A stretch of DNA of 64,000 nucleotides, taken from the NCBI GenBank assembly GCA_013400115.1, contig VXBP01001113.1:960404-1024403 (forward strand), in the 5' to 3' direction. The stretch comes from Rhinopomastus cyanomelas (lineage: Eukaryota > Chordata > Aves > Bucerotiformes > Rhinopomastidae). Position 1 is the first letter of the stretch; each line of letters begins with the position of its first letter. Below the pieces are notes generated by a model, which had not been told where the DNA came from, did not search any database, and saw only the letters and a list, made by a program, of their open reading frames with translations. Positions 55,601 to 64,000 of this stretch are shown here, piece after piece. The position numbers were made by a program, and so were the translations under genes.

Positions 55601-58448
55601 AATAGAATCGTGCAGATTTCCTCTGTGTTCCCTCTAACAGTTTCTTCTGTAATTAAAGTCAGCGGCACTGTCACAAGTACAACTAGCTACACAGGTCCAA
55701 TGTTAGGCTGCATAGCTTCATTTCTGAGTTAATGGGTATGGCATCAAGGGAAAATTCAGAATGAATGTTTGCAAACAGTCACAGAGAAGAACATTTTATT
55801 CTGACCTTAAGCCCTTAAAACTGAATATACACCTTACGACCCAAAGAGAGACAGAAAATGACTAAGTGTCCTTAAACTCATTAAACTGATTACGCTGGGA
55901 GCTGAAACTTATAAAGAAAAGTTGTATCCATATACCTGAAGTTCAGGCTGATTTTGATTTTCAGTGCCCTTGGCCTCATTTGAAGGCACTCCTGCATTAA
56001 GTCCCAAAGAAGCAACTTGGTCCACGTCTCTTAGATCTTCTTTGGAGGTAGCCTGCGAGGACAACTCCATACCACTGTCTGTAGTAGGGCTGACTGCAGA
56101 TGAAACATTTTCTGAGCTCCCAGAGGAGCTAGGAGGAGGTCCATCTATGAAACCAACTCCACTTGCTGATGAGAAAACAGAAGCAAAAAGATCAGTATTG
56201 TTCTGTCACTCACCCACAAGTTCATACATGGAATACAACAACAAAGAATTACTTTGATCATTACTTCACGCTACAAGTCACGTCAGGTAATTATGCATTA
56301 ATGTAGAGAACATGATGAACTGAGCTCTCTTTTGCTAGGTGTCAAAGCATGAAACAGATGAACAGGTGAGATATTAGCAATTTTTCCTATTTAAACATAA
56401 TAGTTGGAATCTAACAGATTCAGCAAGTAAGACAATTTGTCTTGTAGATACAGGGTAAGAAGGGTTTCTGTAACTAAGCAAGGATCTGAAGAAAGTAGAA
56501 AAGTTGTACTTCACTCTTTGATACAACAGTACAACCACTTTAAAGACTACTATCAAGAAGCAGTCACTCCTTCAAAGTGTTATTTTATATTGACTGGAAG
56601 GCAAAACTTTTAGTTCTTCAGCTCTCCCTAAACAAATGGTATTGCAATAGAATTCAGATAGGTCTAAAACAAAGCAGTGAAAGGTTTCTAAACAGAAGAC
56701 AACGATCCACAAATCACAGTTTTCCCTTAGAATAAATCCAGGTATTTGCAGCTCTCATGGTTCTGAGAAGAACTTGGAATATATAAAACAAATACTTGAA
56801 AATATATGGCAGGACATAGTAATAAAGACACAAACCAGAGGTATGTTATGAATTTACATGTGAAAAGTATATGTTTATGCACAGAGGTGTTTTATTGCTG
56901 ACTTGATATTTCTGTGAATTAAAAAGCACCATTAATACATTACCTACAACTACAAGATCAAACTTGATTACATGCTTAGTAACACAAACTATCCAAAATA
57001 TTACCTAAGTTACAATGGTGCTTAACAGAACTTATTACCTACTTGAAAACTTATATGTAACTGTAACTTATGTAGTGGTAAGTTCTCGTCCAAATAGATG
57101 TTCTAAGTTACATGCAATTTGATGACGTTTATTATTTCCCTAGTTTTCACAAATCATGCTGTTGTGCAGAAACACGCTGGGGATCGTTACACGCTCTGAA
57201 TAGTATCCTGTGACAGAAAACGTTACCAGAACCAGGTATTTTACACAATTTCCACTGTTCTGTCTGCTTTCTTCCACTGTTCATGTATACATGTGAGCCC
57301 TCAAAATGTGGAGTGCACAAGAGACAGAGTACTTGGCAGGCACAGGGACTCATCCAGAGGAGAGGTTAAAAACAGTTTATAAGTATTTAGTCTACTCCTA
57401 TGCAACAAGGGGATATGTAAGTCCTTCAATATTATATTCTTGAGCTTGCAGCACTAGTTACATACTCTATCAATTCAGAAAGCTGAGCTGAAGCATGTGA
57501 GAAAGAATTCATATGCACATATCCATTAATTTCCTGTGTTCAGTCCCCTCTCAGGTACTTTTGTTGTTTCCTCTACTTTCTCCCACTACATAACTCTTCA
57601 TGCTTTCTTACCATTGAGGCCTCTATTCTTCCCATAACACTCATAAGTTTACCCCCTATCTCCCTGTCCTTGAATGAGTGTAGTTTTTTATTCAGATTTC
57701 ATGGTGCACACTTTCAGTCTTTGCATCTGTAGTGAGAGATCTATTCATTCACCTATCACTGTCACCTGGGTATCTGCATGTCTCTCAGCTCTACCCGTGC
57801 ATTCTCCCCAGGCACACTTTGCTCTTCCTTTCTTCCCACCACACACACCCTTTGGTGCACCCTTCAGTAACACCGAAGAAAAAAATAAATCACTGAAGTC
57901 ACCAATCTCCCCTGCTGTATTCCTTTGAGAACAAGAACACTGGCAAGAGCTATTCACATTCTCTTCCATGCAACTGCTGCATCCTCCAACTCTTCTGCAC
58001 CACATGGCTGCCCCATAACCTTATCAGTCTCTCCAGGTTCCCATTGCCTTTTCTACAGACTACCCCTAGAAAACACACTGAAATGCTGTCAGTTTAGCCA
58101 CAGACATGCTTTCCTCCATCTATATTATTCCATTTTCTTCAAACTCGTTCTACTGGATGTGAAAAGCTATGGTTTGTTTTATGGCTATAGTTGCTAAGAA
58201 TATTTTAAAATTCTGATGCAAAACAACATGCTAAGAAAAATGAAAAAAGACATTAAAAAACAACCCTGTAGAATAAATGGTGGCCGGTCTCTGGAAACAG
58301 ATTTCAAGTTACCTGTGGTGCTACTAGCATTGGCTGCTGGTTGCTCTGTCCCAGGAGAGACCTTAGTTACATGACGAGGAGGCCGTGGTGATCTCTTCTG
58401 CTTTTTCCATTTAGTTGATTCACTCATTCCTCCAGCTCTCATTTTCAA
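25636..58448 (-). CDS. GBF1: GBF1: Golgi brefeldin A-resistant Arf guanine nucleotide exchange factor, 5'-partial, 32 exons
   Basis: This large Sec7-family exchange factor activates Arf1-class GTPases at the cis-Golgi and ER-Golgi intermediate compartment to drive COPI coat assembly. Exons in coding order: 58313-58448, 55936-56165, 55201-55369, 54809-55020, 54037-54135, 53458-53652, 52876-53062, 52328-52468, 51637-51725, 49313-49515, 48759-48882, 48350-48475, 47396-47478, 44967-45203, 44032-44125, 38628-38804, 38075-38139, 37850-37973, 37209-37280, 34585-34679, 33982-34135, 33545-33767, 31033-31196, 30489-30735, 29892-30091, 28656-28806, 28182-28312, 27723-27824, 27030-27143, 26614-26791, 26279-26416, 25636-25919. 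They sum to 4,944 bases, 1,647 codons plus stop, in one continuous frame. The first visible exon starts at LKMRAGGMSE, about residue 209 of the 1,859-residue human protein, so the N-terminal DCB exons lie beyond the right edge. The C-terminus TDPMTTSEVN matches. No disabling change was seen. Confidence 0.96.
28423..28437 (+). repeat. Poly-A run in a GBF1 intron
   Basis: Fifteen consecutive A residues in the intron between exons 28182-28312 and 28656-28806. No retroposed body is recognisable beside it. Confidence 0.75.
29430..29598 (+). mobile_element. CR1 LINE, 3'-end fragment
   Basis: The plus strand contains the CR1 3'UTR words CAAGACCCGCCTGGATGTGT, GGGGGATTGGACTAGATGAT and TCCCTTCCAATCCC, ending in ATTCTATGATTCTATGAT, the CR1 terminal repeat. 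It is 5'-truncated and antisense to GBF1. The left boundary is approximate. Confidence 0.88.
31735..32515 (-). mobile_element. CR1 LINE, 3' portion with the end of ORF2
   Basis: On the minus strand about 190 codons resemble the C-terminal end of the CR1 reverse transcriptase ORF (LGTDLLENSVGERDPGILVD, LGWIRKGLISRL, RATKMMEGMEHLPFEERLREL), followed by the standard 3'UTR and a terminal AATCACAGAA-type repeat. The frame is open over most of its length, so it is fairly young. It lies sense to GBF1 in the intron between exons 31033-31196 and 33545-33767. Confidence 0.92.
34825..34924. repeat. AT-only low-complexity tract with internal palindromes
   Basis: About 100 bases are almost entirely A and T, dominated by ATAATTATATTATT-like words that pair with themselves. 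It lies in the GBF1 intron between exons 34585-34679 and 37209-37280. No target-site duplication or element end was identified. Confidence 0.8.
35500..36480 (+). mobile_element. Probable solo LTR of an endogenous retrovirus
   Basis: An intronic segment unlike its surroundings has LTR-like organisation on the plus strand: an upstream promoter-like part, TTTATAA-type words near 36,145 and 36,171, a polyadenylation signal AATAAA at 36,307-36,312, then a GT-rich tail. No gag, pol or env remnant adjoins it, so it is most likely a solo LTR. Clear terminal repeats and target duplications could not be set, and the limits are approximate. An unclassified repeat is the alternative. Confidence 0.45.
41005..41478 (+). 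mobile_element. CR1 LINE, older 3' fragment
   Basis: The plus strand carries degraded CR1 ORF2-end and 3'UTR sequence (CTCTTATGAGACCCCACCTG, GGGTCCAGAGGAAGGCCACG, TTGTTCAGCCTAGGAAGAGA), ending GGTGCCTTCCAATCC and ATTCTATGATTCT. Stops and indels interrupt the reverse-transcriptase frame. It is antisense to GBF1. Confidence 0.88.
42030..43190 (+). mobile_element. CR1 LINE, reverse-transcriptase (ORF2) fragment
   Basis: The plus strand encodes broken CR1 RT motifs, including SQRGFMKGKSYMTNLIFCDQVTHL and VDVAYLDFGKAFETIFHSILLDKL (the D-F-x-K-A-F palm region), then LGADCLENSSVEKDLGVLTD further down. Stop codons and frameshifts separate them. The copy runs into 3'UTR-like sequence and stops near 43,188 without a terminal repeat, where a second CR1 segment begins. 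Confidence 0.88.
43191..43830 (+). pseudogene. CR1 ORF1 (esterase-like) fragment
   Basis: A 197-codon open frame (43,235-43,828) resembles the SGNH-esterase-like ORF1 protein of CR1 elements, with blocks VLVIGDLLLKGTEGPICR, REVCSLPGARIRDT, DLRALGCLMKDSGAQIVF and INAWLRDWCYRRW. The expected GDS nucleophile motif reads GDL and the GxND-like block reads RTSGEE, so it should be catalytically dead although the frame is still open. It is a transposon remnant, not a host gene. Confidence 0.75.
43790..43925 (+). mobile_element. CR1 ORF2-end fragment interrupted by an assembly N
   Basis: The sequence before the N matches the CR1 RT tail (CTCTGCCCTGGTGAGACCAC, CTGTATCCAGTTCTGGGCTC). The sequence after it (GATCTTGAAGGTGTATTTCA, ACCTTGGTGAT) matches the CR1 3'UTR end. 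In the other copies these two parts are separated by roughly 400 bases. Confidence 0.8.
43890..43890. other. Single ambiguous base N marking an assembly gap
   Basis: This is the only N in the window. It sits between two parts of a CR1 copy that should not be adjacent, so it probably stands for a gap of unknown length. Confidence 0.85.
45204..47395 (-). other. GBF1: GBF1 intron within the exons following Sec7
   Basis: A 2.2 kb AT-rich intron splitting the lysine codon of AIK-NDEIVMPEE. Apart from one CR1 3' fragment at 46,965-47,150, nothing recognisable was seen. Confidence 0.7.
46965..47150 (+). mobile_element. CR1 LINE, 3'-end fragment
   Basis: The plus strand matches the CR1 3'UTR (GACAGGTTGCCCAACGAAGT, CCATCCCTGGAAGTGTTTAA, GGCCAAGTTGGATGGGGCTC, TTAAGGTCTCTTCCAATCC). 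The terminal ATTCTATG repeat is degraded. It is antisense to GBF1. Confidence 0.85.
47396..49515 (-). other. GBF1: Sec7 catalytic-domain exons of GBF1
   Basis: Exons 49313-49515, 48759-48882, 48350-48475 and 47396-47478 encode the Sec7 domain. The glutamic finger is in LPGEAPVIQRLLEAF, its GAG codon at 48,807-48,809 (human Glu794). The following alanine and the methionine of YAVIMLNTDQHN, equivalent to human Ala795 and Met832 where changes give brefeldin A resistance, are the wild-type residues. The enzyme should therefore be active and drug-sensitive. Confidence 0.92.
47610..47969 (+). mobile_element. CR1 LINE, 3' fragment with ORF2 end
   Basis: The plus strand carries the last part of CR1 ORF2 (LLRGDLINVYYKYLRGGCQEDG, SSSDRTRGNGCKLEHRRFHI) with few disruptions, then the 3'UTR ending TCTGTAATGATTCTGTGATTCTT. 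It lies 130 bases from exon 47396-47478 and antisense to GBF1. Its similarity to the copy at 31.7-32.5 kb shows both belong to one recent family. Confidence 0.92.
50885..50973 (+). mobile_element. CR1 LINE, short 3'-end fragment
   Basis: About 90 bases match only the extreme CR1 3' end: TTGGACTCCATGATCCCAGG, TCCTTTCCAACC and GTGATTCTGTGATTC. Strongly 5'-truncated and antisense to GBF1. Confidence 0.75.
51866..51908. repeat. AT-only tract
   Basis: Forty-odd bases of ATTTATTTAATAATTAATTAA-type sequence in a GBF1 intron. Simple low-complexity DNA. Confidence 0.75.
53458..55020 (-). other. GBF1: HUS-domain exons of GBF1
   Basis: Exons 54809-55020, 54037-54135 and 53458-53652 encode the homology-upstream-of-Sec7 domain. 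The HUS box NYDCD is intact (codons at 53,506-53,520, within TELYINYDCDYYC). In large Arf exchange factors this box contributes to the interaction with the N-terminal DCB domain and to membrane function. Confidence 0.88.
54480..54565 (+). mobile_element. CR1 LINE, short 3'-end fragment
   Basis: The plus strand reads CAGGTTGGACTTGATGATGT then TCTTTCCCAACCTAAATG and GTGATTTTGTGATTC, the standard CR1 3' end. 5'-truncated and antisense to GBF1. Confidence 0.8.
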
Positions 58449-61400
58449 CTGAAAACCAACAATCATTAAGAGCATCAGTAGAGCAAAACCACATAGCACA
58501 AAGGATTACACAACACAACAACCCGCAAAGGCTGTCTCAGAGCTCTCCAAGTCAGGCAACAGCACTTAAACATATCATACAAATTAACTGGCACCTCAAA
58601 AGCATGCAGACCAGCCCTACTCCCCACAAGCTGCGTATTAGCCAACAATCCATGCCCGAATCAAGAGCTCGTTTACTGCAGTTACTCTGCTACAATAGAT
58701 ACTTAACGTTTTAATTACCGCAGCACTCTCTCTTCCCTACTAATACTTTCTGGCTTTGCATTAGGATAAAGAATGCTCTTAGACCTACAAGCACAGCTCA
58801 AATTTCTTTGCTTTTGCCAAGGTTTCCAGACTTCTAAGGACATGAATTAAAGTATACAAGCAAGTATATCAGTTAGGTTTGATGTTCAATTAAAATGTCA
58901 TAACCCATACATGAAGCTGAGAACAAAGCCTGAGGGCCCAGTCCCATGCTACAGTCCACAGCTCTGTCATTCATCTTTCACCTCAGTTCATTCTTCATCT
59001 TCGTAAGAATGTCACGTTCATTTCCCTCCATGCATCTTTCACTACTAACAAGTGTTTCTCTAATGCTTCATTCACTCCTACTGCACAACACATTGCAAAT
59101 ACAACCCCAGTGGTTTAGAAACAAGCTAGACTCCATTTTCACCTGCCTTCTCTCATTACTTATCTTCAGATCTAAATCTAACCAAACTCTTGACATCCTT
59201 CTTGACCAGGATCCTGTTTCTAGTTATTAAGCAAATCTCAAGCAAGCAAAAACCACAGTAGGAGCAATACAGACTGTGTGACACCTGCTACAGTGGGCTG
59301 TTACTGTGGGCAAACACTCTAGAACTTCCTAAAAACCATGGGAGACTTAGTCACATGGACAATGGCAGATTTGAAAACAGTTTCCTTCTAAAGTAAGTTC
59401 CTCTAATTGTTGGATTGCACTTTCTCTTGAGTTTGGTAGCTGCAGCCAGCTTTTCTGATGCTGTTAGACCCCCTTCAATTTGAGGTGAAAATTGAACCAT
59501 AGAATAAGTGCCTGTGCAAGTCTCAGTACCAGTCCCTACTTGGTATTCTTCTTTGTAAATGTATCACTTAAATTTTAGACCACAGAATTCCTTATTTCTT
59601 GTACACCCAGCATCAGATCTGAATTCTCTAGAAGTCACCTATATTCTTTAGTCCTCTATTTTTCCACAATTTGCCTCCTTTCTGCTACTACTACTCTTAA
59701 ATGCCAATAAACCTTATAGGTTCTCCTACTGTTCCATCTTTTTCCCTTTTCTAGCTAGAATTCTAACTTCCTGCACACAGTCCATAATTTTCTTCTCATC
59801 TAAACAAAGGTTGTGAAAATGTTATATCACAGGACAACAAACCATTGTGTGTAAACTTTCTTTGCACCATAAACTCTATTTGTTTAATGGTTAAACCCAA
59901 CTTCTAGCTATGCTAGTTTCCTTGATCTTGTAAATTAAAAATTCAAAATTACTTCGTTCCTTCTTGTTTTTTCAAATTTTGCAGTAAGTCTCCTGCTATA
60001 TCACAGCTTCCGACAAACACTTACGTGACAAACACGTAGCTAAAAAATAAAACCATGTAGATTTCAAAATGTTTTAACATGCTTATGGATTGCAAATCTT
60101 TAATGTAAAAACTGTCACCTCTCTCATCTTTCCTAACGCTGCTTCTCAGGGCTACAGAGAATCATAGAATAACTAGGGATTGAAAGAGCATCTAGTGCAA
60201 TCCCCCTGCCACAGCAGGATCACCTAGACCAAGTCATAGAATCAGTCAGGGTTAGAAGGGACACAGGACGATCCAGTTCCAACCCCCCCTGCCATGGGCA
60301 GGGACACCCCACCCTAGATCAGGCTGGCCAGAGCCTCATCCAGCCCAGCCTTAAACACCTCCAAGGACCGGGCCTCAACCACCTCCCTGGGCAAACATAA
60401 ATGTGTATCTTTCATTCTTGCCCATTCCTAATGTTTCACCTCTATTAGCTTCCCTTTCCATTTAAAATCTCTCTCAGCCTTGAACATTGTCTATAGTTTT
60501 ATTCATTAAAGGCTTAAGCTGCCAGTTAGACCAGGTAGTTTTACTTTACCTAGCAACTATTCTTTAATAGCTATATTTATTTTTTGTCTCTTTTATGTCG
60601 CTTATAAAAGCTGAAAACATGACTCATTGTACCAAACTCCTTTAAGTCAGAAGGAAAGCTGGAAGCATTATACAATACATCCCAGAAAATCTGTTTCGCG
60701 TAATTTCCAAATAACAAACTTTGTTTGTAGTTACTATATCCTGTAGCCATGATTTGCCAGGTGAAACGTGACTTGCTAATAAAAAAGCATGGATATGGCA
60801 TCGAAATGAATGAACAGAAGGAAGCCAAGATACTGTTATAAGCTAACCATGTTTGTCCCACTCCTTTTACCCTCAGTCATGCTCCCAAGGTATACGTAAC
60901 TTCTGAAACCACCCTATTAGAAGGTTCAAGGTGACAGGGTAATTACTGTTTCTGATCTGCCCTTTCACACAACACCAAACATCATCTCAGTTCAACACTA
61001 GCCCTTTAAAATGGCACTTTTTTCTCAGATAAAGTATCTACATTGACTGCTCTGTGCTTTGTATTAACACCAACATTCCATCTCTTGAAGGTTTTAAGAC
61101 ATATTCAAGACATCTGTCATCATTGGGATGAACCTGTACCATCTTTCAGAGACTGAGTCACAACAGTTTCACATCAATGGGAAACCATTCAGTCAGGCAA
61201 GCAAAAGGACTCCGTTGATTTTCAAAGAATCCCAAACATTTAATTGAAATACAAAGCATTCAGGTTCCGAATCAAAGTTTATTTGGCGTTTTCCTTGGTT
61301 GGCTGGTTGGTTTAGGTGGAGTTGTTGTGGTTTGTTTGATGTTTTAGGGGTTTTTTTGACAATTTCACCGATAGAGGAGATTACCAGTAGGTCTTTTCCA

Positions 61401-64000
61401 TCTCATGCCATCCAGCATTTCACATTCTACATCCATTTGCTGGAATTACACACTAGAATTACCTAGGACCACCTTCCATATCATTGTTCTCCCCTGCTTT
61501 TTTATTTCTTTTGCTACCTACCATAAACAACAAACTACGACAATGGCATATCTTAAAAAAAAATGGCAGAAGCAAACAAACGCATAATAGGAACGTTTGA
61601 CCAGCATCAGGGGGCTGTGCATTGATCTTGCAAACAAAATCTAAGCTTGGAAATTCTAAAACAATACATGTATCAAAGGACAGCAAAGCGATATCTTTCA
61701 TTCTGTATTTTGTATTGAATTAAAAAAACCAATTCCATAACTTACTGCTTTTTATGTTACAAAAACGTTTATAAAAAGTGTAGAGTTTTTCTTTGACTAA
61801 AGGAGCTATTTCCTAATGCTTGTCTTTACCTGCAATGCCAAGGCATTTCCAGATTCCACTAGTAAGCTTGGCTGTATCTTAACAAGCATTTAACCCAAGA
61901 TTGTCTTCTTGACTAAATGATGCAGGTAAATGGCATTTAGTAAAATATCTGGAAAGTTTAAAATAATATAAATGTCTCCTTCCCTTTCCAATGCTCAGAG
62001 GAGTATTACAGTTGCATTAATGTTCTAACTACCAGTGTCCCTCATATTAGATTAAGCTTGTACTTCCACAATAAAACCACAAGAAGTTGGTCTTTTTAAA
62101 CCATTATTTAGAAATCAGAGTAGCGCGGGAGCTCAAAGTCACTGTTTGTTCATCTCGGAGTTCATTTATCCAAGCTACCCTTACATAAACGTGTAGATAA
62201 AATTGTAGAAAAAAAATTTACAAGACTCCAAATGCTTCCTTTGATAGATGAGCTTGTAAGAATTAAACTCCAGCTAAGGTCTAGGAAGGTGAAGAAAACT
62301 GCAATAATATGAAGTTACTGTTAAAGATTCTGAGATCTCATTTTTCTATGAGTCACCTTACCTGCACTCGTTTGTTTTTCCATAAGATACTGTAAGCCTC
62401 AAGAGAAAAGGGCATGGGCCAGTGATTAGTAACTAAAGTGGTTATACTAAAACACAAGCTCATTCGAGATGCAGCATGGAACTGATCAGCACACCAAGTA
62501 GCGTTCAAGACACAAAAGCATGCAGAGAAAACGTGGTCCACGATCCAAGTCCTGAAGACACTGATGCAGGCCCGTTATCTCATTTACCTGCACGCCTGTA
62601 CTGCAACAAGCAATGAAATTTATCTGGTAGAACATATTTAAGCAACTATGAACATAACCCACATTTAAAAGTGAAAACTCAGATTGAGGTTCCTCCTGAC
62701 TCTTGCCGCAGAACCCGATGTTTAGCTGCATAAATCTGTGAGTCTCCAAGCACTTTCTTTCTAAACTATCCTGACAACAGATACAGGACAAAAGAATGGC
62801 ATATGCATCTCCAAATGTTCTGTTCCACTCCTTTTGAGCCAAACAGCATTAATTGCAGACAAGAACTAATGCTACATTATAAACCAACATGGAAAACTGT
62901 GAAAGGTTCTATCTACACTACTTTCTCAGGGTTTCTATGATGGATCCAAAAGCACTAACCTGCAGATCTACAAAATTGTTTAAGGAGTATTTTCTAGGAG
63001 AACTAGCAGAGACTAATGCAATTCATAATTCAATTCAGCCTCCATATCAAACACTACGAAATTTCAGTAGAAACGCGGCCAAAGATGTTGAAAAATGCAC
63101 AGCAGTCTCTTTCAAAAATGCTTTAGAGAGCCCTGAACTCTTGTGTCACTGTACCACGTAACAAAGTTCAGAGATTCACTCTAAGTAAAACTGTTTTAGG
63201 CATGCTGGGTTAAGAGGCTTCTCAAGTATGCTGCTACATCCACAAACAAGATCAACAACTAGGACACACGTCACTCACACCTTCAAAGCGCAATCGACAG
63301 TTTCATGTTTCTTTAGTTTTTCACTGTTGTGGAGGACTCAAAAGTCACCCATGCCCTCCCACTACCCTCCTTCACAGGATGTTGTGACGGTGTTTTAGAT
63401 GGCACTCACCAAGACACTGAATGCTGCAGTAAAATAAGGGTCTCTCCCTCTCAAGCCTGTCCCAGTTGCAGCAACAACACTGCAAAGCAACTGCCACATG
63501 CACTGTCCCCCAAAGCCATGCTGTATCAAATGAGTGGAGGAAGATTTGCTGCACACAATATTAACTATCTCTCAAGTGGTGTTTGTAAGAAAAGAAAGAG
63601 AAGAGCAAGGTAAGAAAGGAGAAGGGAGAGACCTTAAGGTTCTTAAAGAACAATACCCTCTCTAATTGGTTCAGCGCTTTGGGCTGTTCCCCACTACTTA
63701 GCTCCAGTTTGTTGAGGTGACATGAAGAGATCTGTGAAAGACAGGCAAATGCATGGTTTAAACAAAGCAAAGTAAACCCAAGAGAAGAGTAACCTGGCAG
63801 AGTGCAAAGCTGTGCGGCAGACTCCTGGCATGCACAGCAGAGACAGTACAAGGTAACTGCACAGATCAGACACAAGATAGACCAACACTTCACCAAGCTG
63901 GGAGCAGCCATCACTTGATAAGGATAGTCTTCCTAAATGGATATTCACCTTCACTTTACACCTTCCATATGCAGACCATTACCAGTTCTGACACTTGCAG
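58449..64000 (-). other. GBF1: GBF1 intron upstream of the first visible exon
   Basis: This 5.5 kb AT-rich segment shows no GBF1 exon. The N-terminal blocks expected next (the LPQFKEE region and the upstream DCB helices) were looked for on the minus strand and not found. Two nested CR1 ends at 60,158-60,400 are the only recognised elements. The intron therefore continues past the right edge. Confidence 0.65.
60158..60400 (-). mobile_element. Two adjoining CR1 LINE 3' ends in the same orientation
   Basis: Read on the minus strand, a CR1 3'UTR (TGCCCAGGGAGGTGGTTGAG, GGGTGTCCCTGCCCATGGCA, GGTTGGAACTGGATCGTCC) ends in a TGATTCTATGA-type repeat and runs directly into a second, different CR1 3' end (TTGGTCTAGGTGATCCTGCT, then ATCCCTAGTTATTCTATGAT). 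They join near 60,232. The pair lies sense to GBF1. Confidence 0.88.

Noticed and set aside
62340..62640. Two donor-like sites (GTAAGG, GTAAATG) that suggested missing GBF1 exons
   Set aside because: The translations upstream of both sites do not resemble the expected GBF1 N-terminal region, and no matching acceptors were found.

Overview
This window is vertebrate nuclear DNA. Its genes are split into short exons with GT-AG introns, there are CpG islands, and many CR1-type non-LTR retrotransposon copies end in ATTCTATG-like repeats. That CR1 load and the compact genes point to a bird. The diversity of CR1 copies fits a CR1-rich non-galliform lineage (woodpecker relatives are one possibility), but the species cannot be fixed from the sequence. 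All exon calls were made by eye, by aligning translated segments to remembered family members and requiring AG/GT borders. In each gene the exon lengths add up to a whole number of codons.

Three protein-coding genes lie head to tail, all on the minus strand. From right to left in transcription order they are GBF1 (58,448 to 25,636; its 5' exons are beyond the right edge), a TMEM150A-like six-pass membrane protein gene (21,100 to 13,294) and NFKB2 (7,697 to 1,296). NFKB2 is complete (22 coding exons, 904 codons): Rel homology region, nuclear localisation signal, glycine-rich region, ankyrin repeats, death domain and C-terminal phosphodegron. The TMEM150A-like gene is complete (7 coding exons, 267 codons). 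GBF1 shows 32 exons (1,647 codons), covering the HUS domain, the catalytic Sec7 domain and everything to the stop codon.

Layout: 1-1,143 is noncoding DNA beyond the NFKB2 3' end. NFKB2 fills 1.16-7.7 kb. Two CpG islands follow (about 7.56-8.13 kb and 11.3-11.86 kb), each with a canonical NF-kappaB site, and they look like alternative NFKB2 promoters. The TMEM150A-like 3'UTR ends against the upstream island at about 11.88 kb. Its gene runs to a third CpG island at 21.0-21.45 kb. About 2.9 kb of intergenic DNA separates it from the GBF1 3'UTR (24.3-25.6 kb). From 25.6 kb to the right edge is GBF1, whose introns hold every CR1 copy seen, a probable solo LTR and AT-rich tracts. Base composition changes near 21.8 kb from GC-rich and repeat-poor to AT-rich and CR1-rich.

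The genes are not an operon. NFKB2 encodes p100/p52 of the non-canonical NF-kappaB pathway, GBF1 the Golgi Arf exchange factor, and the TMEM150A family is linked to plasma-membrane phosphoinositide control. The most useful observations are the TMEM150A-like gene between GBF1 and NFKB2, a U12-type intron in that gene, kappaB sites in both candidate NFKB2 promoters, and a single N at 43,890 that hides missing CR1 sequence. I did not find a clearly new biological system.
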